From positions 101,659,893 through 101,723,892 of the forward strand of contig NC_082688.1 in NCBI RefSeq assembly GCF_949987515.2: 64,000 nucleotides of DNA. Direction: 5' to 3'. Both the position numbers and the translations under genes were made by a program. The first letter of the stretch is position 1. Each line of letters starts with the position of its first letter. The notes under the pieces are model-generated. The model had not been told where the DNA came from. It was given only the letters and a program-made list of their open reading frames with translations, and made no database searches. Below, in pieces: positions 22,590 to 33,763 of the stretch. Source of the DNA: Delphinus delphis. Taxonomy: Eukaryota > Chordata > Mammalia > Artiodactyla > Delphinidae.

Positions 22590-23283
22590 AGTATACACTT
22601 TTTATAAAATAAATTTTAAATTTCCATTTATTTTTTAAATAATCGTAGTAGCTACACATGTGGAAAAAATAAACATAAAGATACAAAAATGTTCCTTCCA
22701 CCAAACTCCAGTCCTATTCCCCAAAAGTAGCCCCTGTCAATGATTTCATATATTATTCTAGAAAAAGAAACTGTATATAAATACCAACACGTATGTTTTT
22801 AACAAACAAAGCTAGCATTCTGTCATATAGATCATTTTTCCAATTAGTGGCTCTTGAAATCTTTTCATATTCATATATGTAGCTACCTCATTCTTTAGTG
22901 GCTACATCTCATTCCAAGTATGGTTGTAACAAAATTTATTAAATTCACTACTGAGGGAAAATTAGGTTCTTTCCAGTTATTGTTGTTGTTATATATTACA
23001 TCAATTAAGACCTTTGCAATACATTTACAAATGTATATGTACAATAAATTCATAACCATGGCTGGGTCATTGGGTCAATTCATTTTGTATTTTGATAGAT
23101 ATTGCCAAATGACTATTCATCGTTTTCATCACCTCTTGTTTCTAAAACAGATTCTGAGAGTACTAGAGTCTGTGAACTCAGTTACTCTTCAACCTCTCTT
23201 TAAAGTAACATTGAAACTTTGTTTCTGATATTTTGACTTAATAAGAATTTGGTATTTTTATGTGGTCAAATCTATTGACGGTT
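22590..23283 (-). mobile_element. Ancient L1M4/L1ME-like fragment, antisense
   Basis: Diverged antisense L1 3' region: 'gtagctacctcattcttta', 'ggctgggtcattgggtcaat' and 'gccaaatgactattcatcg' in order. It directly precedes a younger L1 in the same orientation. Confidence 0.6.
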
Positions 23284-23654
23284 TCCTTTTTTCATTATAT
23301 AAATTTCAGGTGTATAATATTATAATTTGACGTCTGTATTCACTACAATGTGTTTACTCCCAAAAGTCTAGTTACTACCCATCATCATAAAATTGACGCC
23401 CTCCACCCTTTTCACCCACCCATTAGCTCCCTCCCATCTGGTAACCACTGATATGTTCTCTGAATCTATGGTGTCTATGACTTTGTTTTTGTTTTGTTTG
23501 TTCATTTGTTTTCCTTTGTTTCAATTTCACATCAGAGTGAAATAATAAGGTATTTTTCTTTTTCCTTCTGACTTAGTACTCTCAAGGTCCATCCATGTTG
23601 TTGCAAATGGCAAGACTTCATTCTTTTTTGTGGATGAGCAGTATTCCATTTTGT

Positions 23655-23696
23655 GTGTGTGTACATATATATACGTACATATATGTATATATATCA
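23655..23696 (+). repeat. Short TG/TA microsatellite inside the old L1
   Basis: A 'tgtgtgtgtgtacatatata' type tract in the antisense ORF2 C-terminal area. Confidence 0.7.
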
Positions 23697-23748
23697 CATT
23701 TTTCTTTACTCATTCATCCATCAAGGGACACTCAGGTTGTTTCCACAT

Positions 23749-24160
23749 GGCAAGAAGTAAGGGTGCTTGTTAAGCAAGAGTTGGTTGGGGTCTGAAATGT
23801 TTGCATAGTTACAAGAGGAGACCTTGAGACCATAAGATTGTAGCTGGCAGTTGCTAGCAAATATTGTTTTGAGAATAGCTGCTGGTGTCCTTGAGTCTTA
23901 CACAGTTCAGAAAATTCAAGTTCTCAGTAACACAGGAATGTGGCTGAAACTACATCCACAATGGCCATCTGGCTCCATTCTGAATGCCTGAACCACAGCT
24001 ACTCCATTTTGATTTTTAAACGCATTCTTTTCTTTCATGGTTAAAGCAGATGTACAATGTACGTTTGAGGGATCAAAACACAGGCTGCTCTAGTTAGCAT
24101 GAAGTTTAAGGTAAATCATATATACAAGCCAGGACGACTTCTCCATACCTCAGTATGTGA
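23749..24160. mobile_element. Unclassified 412-bp insert within the L1 (LTR-like?)
   Basis: The L1 reads up to 'gtttccacat' (about 23748) and resumes at about 24161 with 'atatttcttcc', so this segment was inserted. It has no open frame. Text such as 'aatggccatctggctccatt' suggests an LTR-type repeat, but clear TG...CA ends and duplications were not resolved. Confidence 0.5.
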
Positions 24161-24674
24161 ATATTTCTTCCATTAGTAAATAATGCTTCAATGAACATAA
24201 GAGTACACATACCTTTCAAATTAGCATATTCATGTTCCTTGGATAAATACTCAGAACTGGAATTGCTGGATCATATAATAGTTCTAGTCTTAAGTTTTTC
24301 AGTTCTCTATACTCTTTTCCATAGTGGTTGCACCAATTTGAATTCCCATCGACAGTGTATAAGGGCTACCTTTTCTTCACATGTTCTCCGAGCCTTGTTA
24401 ATTCCTGTTTTGATAATAGCCATTCTAACGGTATGAGGTGAGATCTCATGTCTTTGATTTGTACTTCCCTAATAATTAGTGATGTTGAACATCTTTTCAT
24501 GTGCCTCTTGGCCATCTGTATTTCTTCTTTGAAAAACTGTCTATTCAGATCCTCTGTCAATTTTTAATTGGATCATTTGGTTTTTTGTTGCATTGTATGT
24601 ATTCTTTATATATTTTAGATATTAATTCCTTATCAAATATGTGATTTGCAAATATCTTTTCCCATTTAGCAGGT

Positions 24675-24892
24675 TGCCTTTTCACTTTTTTTTTTTTTTT
24701 TTTTTTGCGGTACACGGGCCTCTCACTGTTGTGGCCTCTCCCGTTGCGGAGCACAGGCTCCAGACGCGCAGGCCCAGCGGCCATGGCTCACGAGCCGAGC
24801 CACTCCGCGGCATGTGGGATCCTCCCGGACCCTGCATCGGCAGATGGACTCTCAACCACTGCGCCACCAGGGAAGCCCTGCCTTTTCACTTT
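24675..24892 (-). repeat. CHR-2-like short SINE, antisense, with internal deletion
   Basis: SINE at 24689-24878 with the exact duplication 'tgccttttcacttt' (24675-24688, 24879-24892). About 20 bases are missing at 'ggaccctgcatcgg', which removes the B box of the tRNA-like promoter. Confidence 0.92.
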
Positions 24893-26494
24893 GATGACGG
24901 TTTCCTATGCTGTGCATAGGCTTTTTAGTTTGATGTACTCCCATTTTATTTTTTCTTTTGTTTCCCTTGCCTTAAGAGTCAGATCCCCAAAAACATCACT
25001 AAGACTGATGTCAATGAGGTTAACACCTATGCTTTACATTGAAGTCTTTCATCCATTTTGACTTAATTTTTGTGTATTGTGTAAGATAGTAGTTTCATTC
25101 TTTTGCATGTGACTGTCCAGTTTTCCCAACACAATTTATTGAAGAGACAGTACTTTCTCCATCACATGTTCTTTGCTCCTTTGTCATAAATTAATTGTCC
25201 ATATATGTGTGGATGTATTTCTGGTCTTCCCATTCTGTTTCATTGATATATGGGTCTGTTTTTGTACCAGTACCATACTGATTTCAGGGAGCATGATACC
25301 TCCAGTTTTGTTCTTCTTTCTGAAGATTGTTTATGCTATTGGGAATGTGTTGTGTTTCCATACAGATTTTAGGAAATTTGTTCCAGATCTGTGAAATATG
25401 CCATTGCAATTTTGATAGGGACTGCACTGCATCTGTAGACTGCTTTGGGTAGTATGGACATTTCAACAACATTAATTCTTCCAATCCATGAGCATGCTAT
25501 ATCTTTCCATTTGTTTGTATCATGTTCAATTTCTTCCATCAATGTCTTACAGTTTTTCCAAGTACAGGTCTTTTACTTCCTTGACTAGATTTATTCCTAG
25601 GTTTTATTCTTTTTGATGCAATTATAAATGGGATTGTTTTCTTAATTTCTCTTTCTGGTAGTTCATTATTAACATATAGAATTGTCACCGATTTCTGTAT
25701 ATTCATTTTGTATCATGTAATTTTGCTGAATTCATTTATTTGTTCTAACAGTTTTTAAATGGAGTCTTTAGGGTTCTCTCTATATAGTATCATGTCATCT
25801 GCAAACAGTGACAATTTTACTTCTTTTCTAATTTGGATGCATTTTATTTTATTTTATTTGCCTAATTGCTCTAGCTAAGACTTCCAATACTGTGTTGAAT
25901 GAAAGTGGTGAGAGAAGGCATCCATGTCTTGTTCCTGATCATAGAGGAAAAGCATTCAGCTTTTCACTGTTGAGTATGATGTTAGCTGTGGCCTTGCCAA
26001 ATTTGGCCTTTACTGCATTGAGATATGTTCCCTCTGTCCCCACCTTGCTGAGAGTTATTTTTATCATAAATAGATGTTCAGTTTTATCCAATGCTTTTTC
26101 TGTACCTATTGAGATGATCTTATGATTTTAATTCTTCATTTTGTTAATGTGGTATATCATGCTGATTGATTTTTCAGATGTTGAACCAACCCTTGCACCC
26201 CTGGAATTAATCTCATTTGATCATGATGTATAATTTTTATAATGTATTGTTGAATTCAGTTTGCCAATATTTTGTTGAGGATTTTTTCATCTATGTTTGT
26301 CACAAATTTTGGGCTGTAATCTTCTTTCTTTGTGGTGTCCTTGTCTGGTTTCAGTATCAAGGTAATGCTGGCTTCATAAAATGTGTTTAGAAGTGTTCTC
26401 TCCTCTTCAGTTTTGGAAGACCTTGAGAAGGATAGGTGTTAATTCTTCTCTGAACACTTAGAAGAATTCTCCAGTGAAGCAGCCTGGTCCTGAA

Positions 26495-27252
26495 CTACGA
26501 GATGCAGAGCCAATGCCCTGTGGACCCAGAACAACTTCAGTTCTACAGTTAACACTTCTTAGGCCCAAATTAGGCATCTTGCTAATGGTAATTGAGCAGT
26601 TCATTGTGACCCTTTTTTCTGTTGGTCTAGGAAGCCCAAACCTAAATTTATAGCCCAAATATAGTACCCATGCTCTCCTTCATGATTCAAAATTACGTTC
26701 CTTTTTTTTAACATGACCATTGCTTTCTATTTTTATTTATATTTTCTTGGTATCATTTCCCTATTTCTTAGTCTATCACTGTTTTATGGCATGTTTTTTT
26801 ATTATTGCAGTTCTGCAGTAGACCAAGTGGCCAGGAAGTACCCAGGACTAGAGGTCTTCTTTCAGTCTATTCATTACATCCATTCTGTTCACTCATCTCT
26901 TTATGCCATAAAATAGATTCAATCCCTCTTCACCTCTTAAGGACTTTAAGATATTAAAACTGATTGTTACAAATACCTACTTCTCCTATACGTGATCAAG
27001 AATGATTTAAAAGGGAAAATAAATTAATAAAGGTATATATAATACAGTGTTGGATATTTCATATACCATTCCTTTGCAGGAAGGCTAGCACACAAAAAAT
27101 TGTTTAAACATTGTTAATGGAGGTTAAGCAATTCATGGAAGACATTCAGATCCAAGACCTTCCCCAAACGCCTAAGATGAGCTCTCCAACCAGTAGTGTT
27201 CTTAACTTGCTTCTAAATCCTAACGTAAAAGCAAGATCATCTGAGCATGTTC
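26495..27252. other. No recognised feature
   Basis: Unique-looking AT-rich sequence. Short open frames show no family likeness. Confidence 0.45.
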
Positions 27253-28863
27253 AAAACTCTTTTGTTGGGATTCCTTGGTGGTGCAGTGGTTAAGAATCCT
27301 CCTGCCAGACACTATAAAACTCTTAGAGGAAAACATAAACAGAACACTCTATGACATAAATCACAGCAATATCCTTTTTGACCCACCTCCTGGAGAAATG
27401 GAAATAAAAACAAAAATAAACAAATGGGATCTAATGAAACTTAAAAGCTTTTGCACACCAAAGGGAACCATAAACAAGATGAAAAGACAACCCTCATAAT
27501 GGGAGAAAATATTTGCAAATGAAGCAACTGACAAAGGATTAATCTCCAAAATTTATAAGCAGCTCATGCAGCTCAATATCAAAACAACAAACAACCCAAT
27601 CCAAAAATGAGCAGAAGACCTAAATAGACATTTCTCCAAAGAAGATATACAGATTGCCAACAAACACATGAAAGGATGCTCAACATCACTAATCATTAGA
27701 GAAATGCAAATCAAAACTACAATAAGGTATCCTCACACTGGTCAGAATGGCCATCATCAAAAGATCTACAAACAATAAATGCTGGAGAGGGTGTGGAGAA
27801 AAGGGAACCCTCTTGCACTGTTGGTGGGAATGTAAATTGATACAGCCACTATGGAGAACAGTATGGAGGTTCCTTAGAAAACTAAAATTAGAACTACCAT
27901 ACAACCCAGCAATCCCACTACTGGGCATATACCCTGAGAAAGCCATAATTCAAAAAGAGTCATGTACCACAATGTTCACTGCAGCTCTATTTACAATAGC
28001 CAGGACATAGAAGCAACCTAAGTGTCCATCAACAGATGAATGGATAAAGAAGATATGGTACATGTATATACAACAGAATATTACTCAGCCATAAAAAGAA
28101 ACAAAATTGAGTTATTTGTAGTGAGGTGGATGGACCTAGGGTCTGACATACAGTGACGTAAATCAGAAAGAGAAAAACAAATACTGTATGCTAACACATG
28201 TATATGGAATCTAAAAAAAAAAAAAAACACGTTCTGAAGAACCTAGGGGCAGGACAGGAATAAAGACGCAGACGTAGAGAATGGACTTGAGGACACGAGG
28301 AGGGGGAGGGGTAAGATGGGACGAAGTGAGACAGTGGCATGGACATATATACACTGCCAAATGTAAAATAGATAGCTGGTGGGAAGCAGCCACATAGCAC
28401 AGGGAATCAGCTTGGTGATTTGTGACCACCTAGAGGGGTGGGATAGGGAGGGTGGGAAGGAGATGCAAGAGGGAGGAGATATGGGGATATATGTATAAGT
28501 ATAGCTGATTCACTTTGTTATAAAGCAGAAACTAACACACCATTGTAAAGCAATTATACTCTAATAAAGATGTTAAAAAAAAAAAAAAAAGAATCTGCCT
28601 GCCAATGCAGGGAACACGGGTTCAAGCCCTGGTCTGGGAAGATCCCACATGCCACGGAGCAACTAAGCCCATTCACCACAACTACTGAGTCTGTGCTCTA
28701 GAGCCTGCCAGCCACAACTACTGAGCCCGCATGCCTAGAGCCCGTGCTTTGCAACAAGAGAAGCTCCCGCTCTCCACAACTAGAGAAAGCCCACATGCAG
28801 CAACGAAGACCCAACACAGCCAAAAAATAATTAATTAATTAATTTTTTAAAAACTCTTTTGTT
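27253..28863 (+). repeat. Long CHR-type SINE split by an L1 insertion
   Basis: The SINE starts at 27267 and breaks at 27307. It resumes at about 28589 with 'gaatctgcctgccaatgcag' and ends near 28849 with 'gaagacccaacacagcc' and an AT-rich tail. Outer duplications are 'aaaactcttttgtt' at 27253-27266 and 28850-28863. Confidence 0.93.
27292..28604 (+). mobile_element. 5'-truncated L1 nested in the SINE
   Basis: L1 at about 27308-28588, from the late ORF2 region ('actataaaactcttag') through the 3'UTR and A tail. The flanks 'aagaatcctcctgcca' (27292-27307) and 'aagaatctgcctgcca' (28589-28604) match at 14 of 16 bases; the shared sequence is SINE. The ORF2 C-terminal Cys/His-rich region is at 27780-27830. 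Stops interrupt the frame. Confidence 0.93.
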
Positions 28864-29109
28864 AAATAGAAAATTGTCTTCTCTCTTTTCTCTAATCCAG
28901 AAAAGGAATTACATCATGCAGCTTGTGAATCACACTTGTGTACATGAATGGGGAATGAAAAAAAATAACAGCCTTGCCAAATTAGCAGTGTATGTATGCC
29001 AAGAAATTCACAAATTACAGTGATTATTCTGAACATCTGACTCCAGAGGGAATCACATCCCAGTCATAGAAACAGTTGAAAATGAAAATCCAAGAGCAAA
29101 TCCTATTGC

Positions 29110-29455
29110 TCCATCATATATACTGAATCTGTTTTAACTCCCTCCCACCATCCTTGTCTCAGTGACCATGAACATTTGCCTGGACTATGAAATTGCCTTG
29201 GAATTAGACTCCTTTTTTCCTTGCATGTTCCTTACAATCTATTCTCCAGAAAGAATAAACAGTGAATTTTCCAAAATAAACTACATCACATCACTCCCCT
29301 GCTTAAAACTCTCCAGTGGCTCCCACTGCACTTAGATGAAAATCCAGACTTAGTTTTATCACCTAAAATGCCCCTTAAGAACATGGTCCTGCCTGCTTCT
29401 CTTACCAAACATCATAATATTCTCACTGTTTCTTACTCTGTTTGATGTGTACCTC
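29110..29455 (+). mobile_element. L2 LINE fragment
   Basis: 'cactcccctgcttaaaactc' and 'tccagtggctcccactgcac' are typical sense L2 phrases, followed by a degraded 'gaaaatccagacttag' block. Confidence 0.7.
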
Positions 29456-29649
29456 AAACAAAATAATGACTGCATGTATTTGTCCAAATTTGCAGAAACT
29501 TACACTAAAAGAGTAAATTTTTCTGTATATTATGCTTTAAATTTTAAAATGAAATATTGCTATGAATACCAATAAACAACTGGAATTTTCCATTTTTAAA
29601 AGATATTTAAAATAACAACAAAGATTAAACGATCCTTCAACAGCAACTG

Positions 29650-30075
29650 CTCGTTTCCCACTACCCCCACCTCTATATTGATTTTTTTCTTTTCTTCCTC
29701 AGTGAGAGAACTCTGATTTTATTAAGGGTAACAATATATCCAACAAAAAACTCCATTTTCCAGCCTCCCTTGAATCTAGAGATTGTCAGTTATATGTGAG
29801 CAAAAGAATGCTGGTCAGGAGCTCCCAGAAATCCCTTTTTGTCCTTGTACACTCCCTCCTTCCAGCTGCAAGGAATTAGACATTATAGCTGAAGTTTCAG
29901 AAACCATATAAGAAAAGAATAGAGAACTACAAAGACCTCAACCTTGACATGCTGTGTCATTGAAACACAAGTTACTACCTCTCTCTGGGCTTCTTTTATT
30001 TAAGAGGTTGAGCCATAATATGTGTAAGACACTAGAGCAGGTTCTCTTCAGGCATCTAGGCTATTCTTAACTAAT
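29650..30075 (+). repeat. Ancient interspersed repeat, family unsure
   Basis: 'ttccagcctcccttgaatct' (29758) and 'gagccataatatgtgtaaga' resemble a widespread non-coding mammalian repeat. I cannot name the family with confidence. Confidence 0.4.
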
Positions 30076-30139
30076 ATAGACACCTAAGCATATATCTAAC
30101 AAAATAGTGACTGTATCTTTGAACCATAGACTTCACACA

Positions 30140-30468
30140 TGATTTTCAGCCTTTCCTCTCTTAGATAGGACAGGATGGCTAAAGTGGGCTGGAGTTGGGT
30201 ATTTCCCTTATTCCCCAGGAAAGGCTCGAGGAGCTTGGGGTTCAGTGTTTTTCCTTCCTCTAGGTTAATTAGGCTCTGATAATACCCCAGCAGGTTAAGC
30301 TCTGGTTAAACAGTTTCTCCTGATGGCAGCCCTTGTTAAGGCAGAACAGAATGCTCTGGCATGTTTCAAAATAGTTTCTTTTCCCCTACCCCTGCTGGAA
30401 GCATAAGGGGATTTTCCTCTGATATTTACTGTGAGAACCTGATAGAGCTCCAGGAGATAAAGCTCACA
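30140..30468. repeat. Ancient repeat, left part (possibly L1M-derived)
   Basis: 'ctctggttaaacagtttctc' through 'gatagagctccaggagataa' continues after the L1 at 31372 ('ggagtttttaactctcagac'). The two halves read as one old repeat opened by an L1. Confidence 0.45.
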
Positions 30469-31371
30469 AAAGCATGGGTAGATGGCCAGCAAACACATGA
30501 AAAGATGCTCCCCATCAATAATTATTAGAGAAATCAAAACTACAATAAGGTACCACCTCACACCCGTCAGAATCACCATCATCAAAAAATCTACAAACAA
30601 TAAATGCTGGAGAGGGTGTGGAGAAAAGGGAACCGTCATGCATTGTTGGTGGGCATGTAAATTGGTACAGCCACTAAAGAGAACAGTACGGAGGTTCCCA
30701 TATGACCCAGCAATCTCACTACTGAGCATATACCCAGAGAAAACCATAATTCAAAAAGACACACGCACCCCAATGTTCATTGCAGCACTATTTACAATAG
30801 CCAGGACACAGAAGCAACCTATATGTCCACTGACAGATGAATGGTTAAAGATGTGGCACATATATACAATGGAATATTACTCAGCCATAAAAAGGAACGA
30901 AATAGGGTCATTTGTAGAGACATGGATATACCTAGAGACTGTCATACAGAGTGAAGTAAGTCAGAAAGAGAAAAACAAATATCGTATATTAACGCATATA
31001 TGTGGAATCTGGAAAAATGGTATGGATGACCTTATTTTCAAAGCAGAAATAGAGACACAGCCATAGCGAACAAATTTATGGATACCAAGGGGAAAGGGGG
31101 GAATGGGAGGAATTGGGAGATTGAGATTGACATATATACACTATTGATGTATGTATAAAATAGATAACTAATGAGAATCTACTGTATTGCACAGGAAACC
31201 CTACTCAGTGCTCTGTGGTGACCTAATTGGGAAGGAAATCCAAACAAGAGGGGATATATGTATACGTATAGCTGATTCACTTTGCTGTACAGTATAAACT
31301 AACACAATATTGTAAAGCAACTATACTCCAATAAAAATTTTTTTAAAAAAAGTTTTTTTAAAGTATGGGTA
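30469..31371 (+). mobile_element. 5'-truncated L1 with 12-bp target-site duplication
   Basis: L1 3' portion at 30481-31359, flanked by 'aaagcatgggta' and 'aaagtatgggta'. It holds the last part of ORF2, open from 30482 to 31066 (194 codons) with [12 protein letters not shown] and the natural-looking C-terminal segment [15 protein letters not shown], then the 3'UTR. About 24 bases are missing near 30697 relative to copy 2. The long frame is a relic of ORF2, not a host gene. Confidence 0.9.
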
Positions 31372-31600
31372 ATCTCTCCTTCAGTGACTTGCTCCCCCTG
31401 GAGTTTTTAACTCTCAGACTTGTCCACACTGACCCCCCAGCAATTCATCAATAACATTTCAGGTTTCCTAACCTGGCACTGATTCCCAGAGAGGCTAATA
31501 CTGTGGGCTTCTGCTCAGGTAAGCTGTGACTCTCTGTAGTCTCCTGTTAGTTGCTCCCTGGGGGGCCATGGTTTGCCCTATTCTCACTATTCATTCTGCT
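31372..31600. repeat. Ancient repeat, right part (possibly L1M-derived)
   Basis: Continuation of the repeat at 30140-30468, with 'ccagcaattcatcaataaca' and 'cctggcactgattcccag'. Confidence 0.45.
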
Positions 31601-31689
31601 CAGCTTTTTACTTGTTAAGACACAGTGACAACTTCCAAGTTTCTTACATACTAAACTGTAACTATCTAAAAAATATATGTATGAAATGT

Positions 31690-32269
31690 TTATGGGGAAA
31701 ATGATAGCTTAATAAATATAATAAGACCTGAATAAATGGGGAGATTTCCAAAATAATGAATGAAAATACTTGACACTACAACAATTGAAATCTATAAATT
31801 GCATGCAATTCCAACCAAAACCCCAACAAGATTTTTCATGGAACCTAACAGGAAATTTAAATTTATATGAAAGATAGGCTAAAAAGAGCCAAGACAATAC
31901 TGAAGAATTATGTTGATGGGATTTGGCCAACTAGATATCAGGCCTTCATAAAAAGCTACAGTAATTAATGGAGACACAAATATATCAATTAATCAGAGTA
32001 AAGAGCCTAGAAACTATTTTTAATATAGTAGTGGCATTATTAATGTGGGGACAGTTGATTAATCATGTAGAAAAGATATAATGAAATTCCCTTCCTCATC
32101 CCATACACAAAAATAACTTACAGATTTGTTAGAGACCTAAATGTGAAGAACAAAACTTTAAAACTTCCATAGGAAAATATATTTATGTTCTCTGGATAAG
32201 GAATGGTTTCTTAGCTACATCACAAAAACATAACTGTAAAGGGAGAAGTTTGATTTAAATGCCCGCATT
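31690..32269 (+). mobile_element. Old L1M ORF2 fragment
   Basis: Sense L1 ORF2 relic: 'gcaattccaaccaaaacccc' (31805), 'aaaagagccaagacaatact', 'cccatacacaaaaataactt', in normal order. Heavily mutated. It is cut by the SINE at 32270. Confidence 0.7.
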
Positions 32270-32478
32270 AAAACTAGAATGCAGGGGCTTCCCTGGTGAC
32301 GCAGTGGTTGAGAGTCCGCCTGCCGATGGAGGGGACACGGGTTCGTGCCCCGGTCCGGGAGGATCCCACATGCTGCGGAGCGGCTGGGCCCGTGAGCCAT
32401 GGCCGCTGAGCCTGCGTGTCTGGAGCCTGTGCTCCGCAACGGTGAGAGGCCCACGTACTGCCAAAAAAAACTAGAATG
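32270..32478 (+). repeat. CHR-2-like short SINE
   Basis: SINE at 32282-32466 with the exact duplication 'aaaactagaatg' (32270-32281, 32467-32478). A small deletion at 'caacggtgagaggcc' removes about 14 bases of the usual body. Confidence 0.92.
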
Positions 32479-32911
32479 TAAGGCACAACTGAGAGCACCA
32501 GAGCCAAGTGAAAAGGCCTGCCACAAACGGGATGAAAAATTTAGCATTATTTACAACAGTGTGAACTCAAGGATATTTTTAACCTAATGTATTATAATCC
32601 ATTATTATCATTCTTTTAGTTTATTGCTCAAATTTTCCCAGATTTTTCCAGTGAGAGCCTTTCACACTGGCTTCTACATCTTTCACGATGACTCATCAGT
32701 TTTTGAGATACGGTTGCTCTCAGTGGAGACTGGTATTTAGAAACTTAGATCTGCATGCTAGGTATATTAGTACTATTTTTAACAAGAAAAATAGAAGCAA
32801 CTTAACCATCCTTCAGTTGAATACAAAACAACATGTAAAAGACATGAACTAGATCTACTAGTATCAACTTAGGTTAATCTCACACTATAACGATAAAAAG
32901 CTAGAGGCAGA

Positions 32912-33763
32912 GAGAGAGGGGGAAGATGGCGGAAGAGTAAGACGCAGAGATCACCTTCCTCCCCACCGATACATCAGAAATACATCTACACGTGGAACAA
33001 CTCCTACAGAACACCTACTGAACGCTGGCAGAAGACCTCAGACCTCCCAAAAGGCAAGAAACTCCCCACGTACCTGGGTAGGGCAAAAGAAAACAGAATA
33101 AACAGAGACAAAAGAATAGGGACGGGGCCTGCACCAGTGGGAGGGAGCCGTGAAGGAGGAAAGCTTTCCACACATTAGAAGCCCCTTCGCGGGCGGAGGC
33201 TGCGGGTGGCGGAGGCGGGCAGCTTCGGGACCGCGGAGGAGAGTGCAGCAACAGGGGTGCAAAGGGAAAAGCAGGGAGATTTCCGCACAGAGGATCGGTC
33301 CCAACCAGCACTCACCAGTCCGAGAGGCTTGTCTGCTCACCCGCCGGAGCGGGCGGGACTGGGAGCTGAGGCTCCGGCTTCGGTCCGAGGGCAGGGAGAG
33401 AAGTGGTGGCGAGAACACAACCTGCAGGGGGTTAGTGCGCCACGGCTAGCTGGGAGGGAGTCCGGGGAAAAGTCTGGACCTGCCGAAGAGGCAAGAGACT
33501 TTTTCTTCCCTCTTTGTTTCCTGATGCGTGAGGAGAGGGGATTAGGAGCGCTGCTTAAAGGAGCTCCAGAGACAGGCGCGATCTGCGCTAACAGCGCGGA
33601 CCCCAGAGACGGGCATAAGATGCTAAGGCTTGTTGCTGCCGCCACCAAGAAGCCTGTGTGCGAGCACAGGTAACTCTCCACAGCCACCTTCCGGGAAGCC
33701 TGTGCAGCCCGCCACTGCCAGCGTCCCGGGATCCAGGGACAACTTCCCCAGGAGAACGCACGT
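32912..33763 (+). promoter_or_regulatory. L1 copy 2 5'UTR / internal promoter
   Basis: GC- and CpG-rich leader. A YY1-type motif 'aagatggcgg' lies at 32923-32932, 11 bases from the insertion boundary, the position where L1 promoters in other mammals use YY1 to place the transcription start. Open frames such as 33206-33673 follow from high GC content and are not supported genes. Confidence 0.8.

Larger units (their letters stand above)
23284..26494 (-). mobile_element. Old L1 (L1MA-like), 5'-truncated, antisense, interrupted twice
   Basis: The 3'UTR comes first at 23284-23560, then ORF2 in reverse: C-terminal region at 23570-24640, RT region at 24900-26494. It stops at about 26494, within the codons for the PGPDGF-type RT segment, where a 5' truncation is seen. 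An unclassified 412-bp insert (23749-24160) and a SINE (24675-24892) split it. Antisense FADD codons lie near 25797-25808 ('gtcatctgcaaa'). No frame is intact. Confidence 0.8.

Noticed and set aside
30482..31066. 194-codon open frame
   Set aside because: It is the C-terminal part of L1 ORF2 in a truncated L1 with target-site duplications.
33206..33673. 155-codon open frame in a GC-rich, CpG-island-like stretch
   Set aside because: It is within the L1 5'UTR. GC-rich sequence has few stops, and no protein family is recognisable.
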